Positions 36,621 through 48,700 of a DNA stretch of 64,000 nucleotides are shown in pieces. Every line of letters starts with the position of its first letter. The stretch's first letter is position 1. The stretch lies in NCBI GenBank assembly GCA_963457665.1, contig OY735211.1, positions 34,756,731-34,820,730 of the forward strand, read 5' to 3'. This DNA is from Thysanoteuthis rhombus (taxonomy: Eukaryota > Mollusca > Cephalopoda > Oegopsida > Thysanoteuthidae). Made by a program: the position numbers and the translations under genes. Below the pieces are notes generated by a model. The model searched no databases. It was not told the origin of the DNA and was given only the letters and a program-made list of their open reading frames with translations.

Positions 36621-39146
36621 TGTAGTTGTTGCAAGTGAAACTTCCTCTCGAAACTGCTTCGCATCGCAGGCTAACTAACATATGTCCTCACACAATTATT
36701 CACTGCTCTTGTGGAGACTTCGTATTTTTACTGTCTCTTTGTCTTTACCCCTCCGCTTAAGTCTGGACTCTGAATCCGTAGTTAATTTTGGTAACCAGGA
36801 TATGCTTCCGTTTTCTTGTTTGTCCCTATACATCTCTCAGAATAAAACGTCAACTGACTTCAAGTCAGGAAGTTCGAGACAATGTGGGAGGCGGCTCAGA
36901 TTGTCGAGTTTCTCTCACGGCGCATTGAGAGATTTCTTAGAAGTATGAACTTTACTTTGATTCGAATGAATTGAAATGTTTTTGTTAGTGTGGTTTTTAA
37001 CTCTGAGGAAACTACAATATCGGGCTTATCTTCAACTGTAACGAAAGTTTAATATTACCTCAAGGATACAAGAGAAATCCTCAACACTCAATCGTATTTA
37101 ACTGCATACAAGACCTCCCCTCACCCACTCCCAAAATAGCCGGAAAGGTCGAAATCTAACGATCAAGTCCACATTGGCCTGAACTTGTGTGTGATATATA
37201 TAAATAATATATATCAATCCTTGAAGTAATTTGCTGACTTAAGGGTCGTGACTTATGTCATGGCATCAAATGGTGCTTTTCCTGTCTTGTACTCAGTCGA
37301 CTCCGTATTTCGATTTGTAGATCGGGCAAGAGGATTTTTCTGGTGTGAAAATATGTAGATGAGTTTCCGGGTATTACTGATTTGTGTGACATCATGGAAT
37401 GAATTATCTGATCGTCAAACCTCCGATCAAAAATTGATCCGGTGACGAACTGATGTAATGTTCTATCTTCCATCACAACTTAACGCTGTGAAAGTAGCTG
37501 CAAGAATAAATTGATTTTTACAGCCTGTTGATCTTCGTAGTGATTTTTATTTTGAACGAATGACGAAACTTGGGTGAAAAAGCCGCATAACTTTTTACAT
37601 TTGTCAGTTTCTCCTCAACATAGTTTTGTTCTTGCAAGTGTAAATTGATAGTTATTGTCGGCCTACCGTTAAGAGCCTCTCTAATGAAATTCAGATTTCG
37701 TAAAAACGCCTACACTAAATACTGAAGTATGAAAACAAATTCGAATCGGGTGTGGTTGTAGGTGCTCGTGCATTTATCCCTGACACCAATGATCGGTGTC
37801 AAAGCTCAAATACTTGGTGCAATACTATCTTCCTACCCTCCCCCGTTTCTCCCTGGAAAAAAATCCTTGCGGTTCAGTATTGGGTAGATGGTCCCAATTG
37901 GGATTCAAAAAGAAACTAGTCGAACGGCACACCAACGTGGAGCAGTCAGTTCGTGAAAGTGAACGCTGGACAATAATTATTTCTCTATATTTTGTGCTGC
38001 ACCAGATGTTCACTCCGAATTCCTATCGGATCACTTCCACCTTGCCTTATGCTAAACTCAGCCCAGCTTGAAATATCCCTTTCCAGCTATTTTTCTAGAT
38101 TCTCTAATAAAAGTACAATAAACGATCATGGCTTGTATACCGATTACAACTATTGTGCCACCCAATCCATAATCGACCTCCCCTTGAACCCAAGCTGCGT
38201 CCTGCATGGAAAGTTTGCCTGTAATTGAGACTGGAATGAATGCTCTCGTTTAATAAATATGGTTCTTGGTTGAACTTTTCTGTCGTTTGCTTCTTTCAAA
38301 TTTTTCTGCATTTGGAATACTTCAATTCTGCTCCTACATGATTCGTCCTACAAATATGACAATTGACTGTTCTTTTCCTCCGATTGAATTCGTATAGGTT
38401 TATACGCCAACTCGTATCGTATTTACGAACGAATACGCACCAAATAAAATCCCTTTTTGTTGATCATTCATTAACTTGCTTTTCTGGTCTCACTTGTCAT
38501 AATTGTGGATACCATTCTTCGTAACACCTGATTCTTGATTCCATCTAAATGCCTGCATCAGGTGTCTCATTTTTTGCATACTAACTCATTTGTCTCGAAC
38601 TTCCTCATTTTGAATAAGTAGTTGGTTATAACCGTTTCGGTGTAATGTATGTAAATATATAAAGTCAGTTTTTTCCATTCTTCTAGAATGATATGTGCTA
38701 TCTTTGGTTTGACTAGTCTAAAATACGGTAACCATTCGATGAATGACTGGCTTTAAAAATGGCTAAAAAGAACCGATAAGGTATATTTTTATAAGGATTA
38801 CAATAAAGTTTGATTATATAAACTTGGCAAATTTTTTCTTTCCTCAAAGTGGATACTTTTTACAAGAAATGAATGTAAGCATCGTCTTGATTGGATCAAA
38901 CGTTTATCTGCTCTTTTTTTTCTTTTTTTTTTTTTTTTCTTTATCATCCGGAAGTTGATCTAATCAAAAATCTATTTGACAGAAGAAAATTCGCTAGTTT
39001 TGTAGTTATACATATTCTGTGTATGGGATGTCGACTTCGCTGCATTCTGAATGATAGTTGCAGAAGCAAAAAGTTAATACATGTAGATGAATATTGATCT
39101 TTTATGCAGCCATGTTGCTGTGGCAAACTGAGCAATTATAAAATTT

Positions 39147-39213
39147 GGCTCAGTGTAGGGAAGGTGATCCCGGTTGTGAAATTAAGTTTCACACCCTCGC
39201 TCTTCCGATGTAC
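39147..39213 (+). mobile_element. Lone end of the MITE-like family
   Basis: GGCTCAGTGTAGGGAAGGTG, then ATCCCGGTTGTGAAA and TTTCACACCCTCGCTC, matches the terminal repeat of 28013-28275. No matching right end was found nearby, so it is a solo end or a truncated copy. Confidence 0.65.
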
Positions 39214-41447
39214 GAAGCAAATACATTATTGCTCTGAATTATTGTGCCCTTTCAACATCCGTGTGAACAAGGGCCAAGTTTTCAGATTTCCGTCTCCCAT
39301 GAGAGCAAAGCAGCTTCTTGAAAAGCTGATGGTTATTGAGCAATATTGCAATGCATCGAGCATGTTTTTCTTTGTATCCAACCATATGGTTGGTTTGGGA
39401 AGGATTACTTATGTTAATTATTAGTGCTGATGCATATAATTTATCTATCTTCAATCTTAATACTGTCTGTTCTTCAATCTAACATATACGGCCGACTTGA
39501 GTAGGGGATGCTGTAAAAGGGGGCGGTAGTCTGAAAAATGATGGGGGGGCACCAATTTAAAGTCTTTCGGTGTCAACTAAAATCTAAGCTGACTTATAAT
39601 TTGCATAGTCGAATTGAAGCGAACCAGTAATACCGTAAATTGAACTAAATATCAACAGCTTGTCATTTTAAGATGAAACTTGTCTCGCTGGAACATATTC
39701 TCAATTAAAGCTAATGTTCTATTGCCATGACTGGCACTAGTTTTCCACTCATGGTGTCAGAACAGTAATACAGAAAATGAAATGGTCGAATGGTAATGCC
39801 ACTTGCAGCTGGTATGTATTAATGACCAATTAGAGTGTTAGTGTTCTACATACAAAGAGTTGAAAGCAGATGCTGCTGCCACCTGACTACTATTGTTGCC
39901 ATGGCAATTGAACTTTGAGCATGTGTTTTCTACAAACTTAGAGGAGACTTAGCAAAATTTAGTACGAGCATCCTGCCAGCTCATTGAAGTGGTTTCCTTT
40001 TCTCTTTCCTCTTTTTAAGGTAATTGTAAGTGGCCATGTTTTGCTCATATTAATATTAACTTATGCTGCGAACTTTTAAATGTTTTTCCTAGAACCTCTC
40101 TATCACCCTGCCCTCTTTTCCTTTTGTACTTAAGCTGTGATGTTTACAAAACATCACAAATTCTAATGAGGATCATTGGTTGTATCTTGTAATTTTTTTT
40201 CCTTTCATACTAAGTTCTTGTTCAGTAAGCTCTATCATCTTCAATCTTCTTGGCTACCACTGTCCTATGCAAGGGAGGTTGGGTTTGTTTTGTTTTTTTC
40301 CAACTGACTGAAAACTGGTCAATCTCTGGTTCTAGACCTAGGAAATAAATGATTCATGAGTTTCAGTTTGTTTTTGTTTTTTTGTTTTTTTGTTGTTTTT
40401 TTTTCTTTTTTCCCCCGCCTCCCCTTAATGAGTATCAGCTGCCCACTTTGTACAATGTCATGTTGTGGGGGGGGGGCTGTTTTTTTTTTTGTTGTTGTTG
40501 TTTTTCTTTTCCCTTTATAGTTATTAATAAATTTGAATGGAGTTGCAGTACACTGAACTGGAAAATTCAAACCAAAATGAATATTTTATTTCCAGACGGA
40601 ATATCCCTGGAAACAGTTGGTCCAATTGGCCGGGCCTTCTGCTAGTTTATCTTGAAGGCATGTAAATGACACTATGGAGATGAAATAAGTACTTCAGATG
40701 TATGAACAATTCTCCCCCTTATTACCCATAAAGTATGCTTATGTAATCTAGACAGTAATTTCTTGAGGATCTAATGACTTTTGAATGTTCTACATAACTG
40801 TGACTGGGAATGCTATCATTTTCTTCAATGATAGCTCTTGGTAACTTCCAAAAGATGCTTACCCATCTAAATTAGTTTAATGTGGTAGGTTCTTGAAACT
40901 GCTTCAAGTTGATGTTTGTAACTCAGTGAGACTGAATTAGCTAAAATCTCCTATCCTGTATCTGGTTATCTTCTGAGTATTGCTTGGCCTACCTACTTCT
41001 TTCCATAATTTCTTGCACAGGGTATGAGGTCGATAATTCTACATGACTGTCACTCATACCTCCACATCCTGATGATGGAAGATACTCATGATCATATTAA
41101 GGTATGCTCTCGATCAGTGCTATTTCAGCATAGAAAGCCGTCAGAAATATTTCTTTGGTCATATTCCTTCCCTTGCTCCCCCCCCCCATTTTGAATTAAG
41201 ATCTAGTAATTTGTTAGTTCCTATAATGCAAGTCTCCAGTTATCCATTCACTGAGCTGAAAACCTTGTTCCTTTTTCATAATGCCAAAATGCCATACTAA
41301 ACACACTTAAGACGACATAATCTTGTTGGGATGACCAAGGTTTCTCTTTATTCGGACTGGCAGCAGTTAATTTCATGTGCCAGATCTACATAGGTCTTGA
41401 ATTTTTAAAGAATTTTCAAAAAATATTTTGATTATCTTTATACTTTT

Positions 41448-41449
<2 letters not shown>

Positions 41450-41478
<29 letters not shown>
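41450..41478. repeat. 29-base poly-T tract
   Basis: It directly precedes CCTTCAG of the exon-like ORF. It can be read as an extreme polypyrimidine tract or as the A-tail of a minus-strand retroinsert. Confidence 0.8.
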
Positions 41479-41485
41479 CCTTCAG

Positions 41486-41757
41486 CCTTTTGTGAATTTG
41501 ACCATTTACTATCCTTCAAGGACTAACAATTTTAGTTGAATATGGGGACTGAATACACTGACAAGATGATTCATTTGGAAGAGACTGGATTATCCTATCC
41601 TTGCACGCATGAATCAATTGCTTCTATAGTTGGACAAAATGCTTTTGTGACTTGTGAGGCTCAAATGATTAGTGCCAATTCTATTGAATATGAGCTTGTG
41701 CTGGATTCCTCGGAATCTTCTCACCACCTTGAGGATAGTCAAATTACACTATATTAA
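41486..41757 (+). other. Exon-like small ORF within the inferred first intron
   Basis: A 29-base T tract ending CCTTCAG is a strong-looking acceptor at 41485. An ATG at 41542 (MGTEYTDKMIHLEETGLSY...) then opens 71 codons to TAA at 41755-41757, with a mixed protein-like composition (LVLDSSESSHHLEDS). I do not recognise the product. It may be chance, an alternative 5' exon or a fragment of an old coding repeat. Confidence 0.2.
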
Positions 41758-42989
41758 AGATAACGATATTTATGAAAACTAGGTGACAATTACAAAATGA
41801 ATTTCTTGAACTAAAATAGGCATAAAACTTGGCTTGTCATCTCCAATGTCTAACAAATTACCAGTTGTATCAACGAAATCTGACATTTGGTTTCAATTTG
41901 AACTGGCCAGTATGGTGAGTTCAGAAGTTAACACAGAGCTGTTGAACTAGCACGACTCGTGTCATCCGGGCAAGTTTATTTCTTCATTTTTTTCCAAACC
42001 AGGTCACTTGCTACAGGCTTGAAAAAGTAGTATTGTTGAATAGTTAGTTAACCGCTACAGTATAAGTTTATCCAAACTCTTAAGGGTGTATCTTTTGACA
42101 GAACACTGAAGAGAATTGAATAAAATATGAATGTGGGCTGAGTTGTCAATAATATACACGCCTGCTTGAGGTTTATCTTTTTTGAATATTTTATATCAAT
42201 TAGCTTGGCTGCTTTTTCAGTCTGTTGGAAATGTTTTTGATTGACTGTCTCTATGGGTCTGAACAATTTTCAATATAGCTATTTTCTAGTAATATTGATG
42301 GAGCATATGTATGATCTCCCATCTCATCAGCTAAGCTGTTACTTGGAGATCTATTAACAACTGTACTGACTCTGGGACCAAAGTAATCTTCAATTAGAAA
42401 CTGAAGTGGCGATGTTGAATTTTTAATGACTGTTTTGATCAGGCATCACTGATTTATTCAGTTAATATACCTCACCCTACCCAGGTTGAAACAACATAGC
42501 TGTTGGTCTCTCTTGGTGGTGGGGGGATCCCCTCTCCTCATCAATCACATTCATTCACTTGATTGAATATAGTGGATGACACTCACTTATGTGTATAACT
42601 TTGTGATAGTCCAATGTTAACCTTGATGCATGGTTAATTTATAGTTAATGATGCTTTGCTCTTGGCTGGGTCCTCAGCTTATTTGGTGACTTGAAGAGGA
42701 TAACTTCGACACCCCATCCCCTTCTGGTTTCAGGTTGTTGGTGATCTCTTGTAACATTCATAGTATCACATTTCAACATGGCTGGATCAATCGATGGATA
42801 TTACAAGCCTGCAATTATTGGAGTAAGCAAAGAATCCATTATTAGGATATGCATGTCTGATTTGACAACTTTTTTTTTTTTTTTTATTATCATCCCTGAG
42901 TGAACGATATCCTTGTATTTCCATCTTTCCTTAGTTTTTTCATTCCTAGATCTGGTTTACAATTGAATACCCACCCCAAAAAACCTGCT

Positions 42990-43001
42990 GGGGGGGGGGG
43001 G
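42990..43001. repeat. 12-base G run, one of several in the SDR introns
   Basis: Comparable runs are at 40467-40476, 43537-43545, 43735-43746, 43861-43868 and 47553-47562, with 17 C at 49677-49693. Confidence 0.9.
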
Positions 43002-45616
43002 TCCACTCCTCAGAGGATGACATTCAAGTTGTTTTAGTAACTTTTGACTTGTATGGTTGGAAGGCAAGACTTATCTTGACACTTCATTTTTCTGATCGTC
43101 TCATTTGCTTCCAGAATGTATGAAAATTGCATCTTCAGGGCAAGAAGTCCTGATTTGATAGGCAAGAGAACGTTATCAAATATTTTATGCCTTGAATGAT
43201 GAATCTTAATCTGTGGCATTCGAGTCTGGAACTGTCAGGATGACACTTGTGTATGTATCCGTCGGTCTGTCATCGTTGAAAAAAAAGTTTTCCATTGTAA
43301 ACATTGTATATTTCTGGCCTGGCATGTTCCTATTGTCATTTCAATTATGTTCAGAGCCCTGGCAAATCATGTATGTAATGGGGGGAAGGGCTGAACAGAT
43401 GAAATCAGATGCTAGTTTATCTATCTTGAAAAGATTTAAACCATTTTAATTGCGATGACATTTTTTTATTAAGCAGGCCTACTTATTGCTGTAATAGGTG
43501 TTTTCCTTTGCTTGAGAACACCCTCTCAAGATGATTGGGGGGGGGTGTTGTGATATGATGCAGCTGTTTGATGACTGCTATCCTATTCTGTCACTCCTTT
43601 TTGCTTTTGTTTTCCCCCCTAATTTTCAGAAAACTCTAGTCAATGCTTCACATACTTGGGTTAGTTTTGAAGGATTAAATGATTGAGATAATTTATGCTT
43701 GTGATTGAAATATCACAGTGGACTTCTGGAAGATGGGGGGGGGGGGTGAATGTTTCTCTTGAAACTTTTCAATTCTTCTCAGCTACTTTTCCATACTACT
43801 CCCTGTATTAAATATTGATAAAATTGAATCGATGTTTTGATTTATTGGCCTCCAGAGAGTGGGGGGGGTAGTGATAATTAACCTGTACATATCAATGGGT
43901 TTGGAAGCTATTCAACCAACAAGTTGGAAATTTTTTAGTTTCCATCTTTACTGAATTGCTGATCTTCCAGCACACTTGAATATTTACTGCTTCCATGAAT
44001 GGCAACCTTGTACAAACAATACAATGTCGCTTCTCATCTAGATCTCTATATTTTTGTTAAGTGTGAAATTACATGCGATCATGAGAAATGTCTGGATCGA
44101 CTACATGTGGAAAACTGAAGATATTGATGTTTATCTCTCAAATCAAATTAGCTTAAAAGTTCGATTGATTCAACTTCCTACGTAGTCACCCGAGCTTACT
44201 GTATCTGCTAGATCATAATTAATGCCTACAACTCCTGAGCTTTATCTGGTTCAATATGCAACTTCAGTCTGTATCTCTTGCTAGTGATTGTATCAACAGG
44301 TTGACAAATACAATCTAATAATGGTGATACAGCTCCAAAAATAACTTATGATTACTCTTCTGAATATTTAGTCTTGGCACAATAATACTGTAAGCTAAAC
44401 AGTGGTGTTGGTTAATTATTTCCTTTCAAATGTGTAATTTTGAAGTTATCTGAGTAGTTTTTGATTTTTGTACTGGTTGTGATGTAGTATGGTTATAATA
44501 TTGCTGTACATGTTACTGAGTGTAGGAGCATTGAACTATAAGGCTTTTCAACAGTGAATTTTTGCACGAATCGAGGCTTACCTGTATGATTGAGCAAATT
44601 ATTGATGCTACTCTCCCAAATTTCATTAGTAAGTGGTTCATTGAAAAGCCACAAGGGGAAGTGTATTGAACTGTTGTACCTGTCTTTCCCAATGACTGGT
44701 TTGTAGCTTTCAAAACATTTAGTGCTTGCTGGTTCTTCCATTCAGTTTTGAATGGAATATTGATTTGAGTGTCAGAAATAGCTCACTCTTCTTGTAAATG
44801 GCTCAGCAGACAGTCAACAGCTTTAAACTCTACTGAATCTTATGGAAATGGTGAAGCTTGAGGTTTTTCCTGCTTCCTGGAACTGACATTTGAACATGCT
44901 GACTAGTTACCTGCTCTTATATACCATATTTCTCAGCATCAAGGATACTCAACAATTTTTACATGCAACATATAGGGATGAAATAATCATTAGGATAGGC
45001 CTATGGAAAAGATAAACCTCCAGCCATTAGAGCAGAGTGAATTTTCAAAAAACCTCTGCCTAGTGATATAGAAATATCTCTGGTTATTTGGAAGCTTACA
45101 GCCTTCCTTTTGATATAACATCTTTATCAAATTACTCTTGTGTGTCCCCCCCCCCCAAAAAAAACACTTGATGCTTCGTGCAGTAAACTTAAGTCATATT
45201 CTAGAACATTTGTTCAGCAGTTAGTTGCTCAAGCACTGATTAAATCAAAAAACTTGGTTCAATTTGTGAGTAAATGTTGAACTCATGAAATATTTTTAAG
45301 GAATATAATATCAAAGAATAACTTCTAATCAGCTATTTCCATTGCACCTTTTGTGTGAATTTTTTTTTTTTTTTTTTTTTTTCCCTCCCTTTCTTCATGG
45401 GTTCACTGAACAGTTCCACTATTTAGGAGTAGTATGAAGAGGTTAGTAGGTTGATGAATTTGAGGCAAAATCAAATTCTCTCAACAAATTTTAGTTTCTG
45501 CTTTAGCTTGTAACAATTTAAAAAAAAAAAAAAAAAATCTTGATAATCCAAACTATTCTCAAAATCTCTTGTATTTCTAATCACATGAATTTTTCTTGCA
45601 GGAGTAGGGTGTGAAG

Positions 45617-45796
45617 ATGACGGGGCGTGTAGTTATTATAACTGGGGCCAACTCCGGTATTGGATTTGAGACAGCCCGTCTTTTATGTGAGGGAGGAAAT
45701 GATGTCATCCTTGCCTGTAGGAATGAAGAAAAAGGCAAGGCTGCCGTGGAGAAGATTCTCGCCAAGAATCCAAATGCGCTGGCTACCTTTATGCAG
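45617..45796 (+). CDS. SDR gene coding exon 1 (residues 1-60)
   Basis: The acceptor TTCTTGCAG precedes the exon, which starts at 45602 and includes 15 bases of 5' UTR before the ATG. The donor CAG|GTAAGT is at 45797. The exon carries the first beta strand, the cofactor motif TGANSGIG and the NADP-type Arg. It ends in phase 0. Confidence 0.93.
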
Positions 45797-48700
45797 GTAA
45801 GTTTTTTTTTGTTTTTTTTTATATATTTGAATGCCTGTTCTCTCATTTTGACTTCATCGGGTTGGCTGAAAACCTGGCTTTCTTGACCCTTTTGAGAGCT
45901 ATATATCAAGGTTTCTATGACTGTTTGGGTTCTGTAAGCCTCTAAGATCACTAGACTGTATGTGCCAAGAAGAATTGAATGAATGAGTTGTGACTGAGGA
46001 ATGAGTATGAGACCACCTCAGAAATTACATGACTAAATAAGACCTGTAGCTGAAGTGATTCAATTCTGTAGATCTGTCAATGGATGAATATGTAATGAAA
46101 CAACTGTATTCATGATTTGATTCTGTGAGATATAGAAAGTAATATTAATAATACCAATTAACAAAGTTAGGCTTTTTATACCCTCTTGGAAATTTGAATT
46201 CCTAATCATAAAACAACTGTTAAATGGGAGTTGTTGTTTTTAATTGGGACATCGTTGGTGCAAAGGCTAAGCTAATTCATTTTTCAGTGAATGCCTGTAG
46301 GGTTAGATGAGTTAGGTTTCTTGGATGCCACAAACTCTTAGTTGGCAATAACTTGAAATGGATGATTTACTTCTCTGTATGTGTGTGTGTGCCTCTACTG
46401 GATTACAACTTATATTTTGCAGCTGATTTTAATGGTTCTAAAATTCTTTCAATTTAATCAGCAGCTTTAAGAACTGGATACTTTTTGATTATCGGAAAAT
46501 AACGAGCCTTTAACTCTAACTTACTTGCCGGTGTTGATTGATGTTCGGAGCAAAACACCTGAGTAAGCTATTTATTATCAATGTTATTGCTTTCTCTTTC
46601 AGCTCGATTTGGCTGATAAAGCCTCCATCCATAAGTTTGTGGAAGATTTCCATGCCACAGAAAAAAAGCTGCATACCCTTATTAACAATGCTGGACACTT
46701 TTTGAGTCCTAAAGATACTAAGCGACAATTTACAAAGGATAACTTTGAATTAACAATGGGAACAAATCACTTAGGTGAGTAGTAATGTTTGCCTAATATC
46801 ATATTGAGTTGTAATATTTTTTTCACTAAATGACTTGATTGCTGGTAAGGTGAATGCATACTCTTGGATTTAAAGATAATAGTCCCATGACCAATAAAGG
46901 ATTATATTAGAAAATATATTGCTTATAGTAAAGCTATTCCAAACCTAAATGCACTGTAGAATATAAAACAAGTATCTTCCCTGCATTCATTTAAAACAAA
47001 CAAGTGTTCTTTTGAGAGCAGCAATTGTTCTAACCTTGCAGTTTTAAAATAACTCTTGGTACAGTAATTTGTAAGAAATTTATGGACAGTTACCTCAGAC
47101 TGCTGACTAATTTGTGATAGAACTGGAGGAGTGGAATTCTTTTCTCAGTGCATGTATTGTAGGGGGCATTATCAATGGCTATTGAATATATGGGGTACTC
47201 CTCTTTTCTTTTTTTTTCTTTTTTTTTCTCTCTCCTTTCCCCCTTCATATCAGCCAAACAAATTGGTAGACCAGGTTTTCCACTTTCTATAAGTGACAAC
47301 TCTTGCTTTGAAGTTAAAACTAGCTGGTCATGCCCAATCTTTAATGAAATTTCTAATATTGATTACTATTATGGCCGATTATGTACTTGATAATATCATT
47401 ATGGACACTTATTGAATCCTTTCCTTATTTGACCACTCGAGTTTTTGATAAGAGATAAACAACTGACCTGAAATTATAAGCTCATCATAATAATCTCTCC
47501 CATAATATAAAAGATGATTCATGCTACCATTGTTAGGAATAAAGGTTTTGTTGGGGGGGGGGATTCAAAGTCACTGCTTGAACTTTATGAACTTTATTAT
47601 TTAGTTAAGCTTGAATCTTTCAAAAAGGCTGTATTAGAATTGCCATCCAATTTTAATCTACTTTGAGTTGAATAAATTGCAAGCTTATTTGTGGAAAACT
47701 TCCACTTATAATTATTTCACCTGTTTGGAGTGCTATACAGTTGAAGCTCCATTACAAATACAAGATGGAGACTAATAGTGCTAATTAAGCACAGTTTCTT
47801 GACTAAGAAACATGTTTTCGAATTCCTCTCTTGGACTTTACTAGGAATGTGCCTTTGTCCCTCCTTTTTTTTTTTTTTTTTCCCCTTCATTCCAGAACTA
47901 ATAACTTCAGAATATTCAGTTGGATACTCAATTTGATGCATGTTCTCTTCTGTAGTGATGGTTATATTTAGATCAGCTTGTACAGGACTTGTACCATTTA
48001 AACCGATTATGTTGCACTAGTTCTTTTGACCCTTTTGATTTATCACATCTAAATTGCTTTGAAATTCAAGATTGATCTCTATTGCATCTGCTGTGATGTC
48101 ATTGACTTGTATTGGATAGTTCACCCAGTATTGAGCTCTCCCTTTTATTTCAGGACCCTTTTTGTTAACTCATTTGCTATTGCCTGATCTGAAAAAAGCA
48201 GGAGCTGAAGAAAATGGTGATGCTAGGATTGTTGTTCTGACATGTATGCATATGAAGGCTTTAGCCAGACGGCAGCCAGGTAAGTGTCACTTTTCAATTT
48301 CATACACTATGCTGTGTGTGTGTGTGTGTTAGGTTTGTTTGTTTTTGGGTTTTTTCTCTTCTGACTCTCAATTTACTTCTCGCTGTGAAATTTTCTGTGA
48401 TATGACCTTTCTAATTTACTGGTAATTTCTTGCAGCCATGGAGACTCTTGATGTGGAAAACTTCTTCTTGGAGAAAGAAAACACGTACAATTCTCACCAA
48501 GCCTACAAGAATTCCAAACTGGCCAATGCTATGTTTACTTATGAACTTGCCAAACAGCTGGAAAACACTGGTGTCACCATCAACTGCCTTTGCCCAGGTA
48601 TATATACTTCCCTTTTTCACTTTGTAATGAATATTCATTTCATCTTATTCAGATTTTTATATCTAGTCATTACTAACCACTGCTTATTGAATATGAGTAC

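Larger units (their letters stand above)
32831..45601 (+). other. Inferred 12.8-kb first intron (5' UTR intron) of the SDR gene
   Basis: T-rich on the + strand, with many poly-T and pyrimidine tracts and G homopolymers of 7-12 bases. It contains few recognisable repeats: one MITE end at 39147, a CpG-rich patch near 36.4 kb and a small exon-like ORF at 41.5 kb. No other exon of a known protein was recognised. Confidence 0.45.

Noticed and set aside
40349..40645. 98-codon Phe/Cys-rich + frame
   Set aside because: It is produced by T and G homopolymers in the intron.
45577..45951. 124-codon minus-strand frame opposite SDR exon 1
   Set aside because: It is the shadow of a strongly supported + strand exon and extends into the intron without splice logic.
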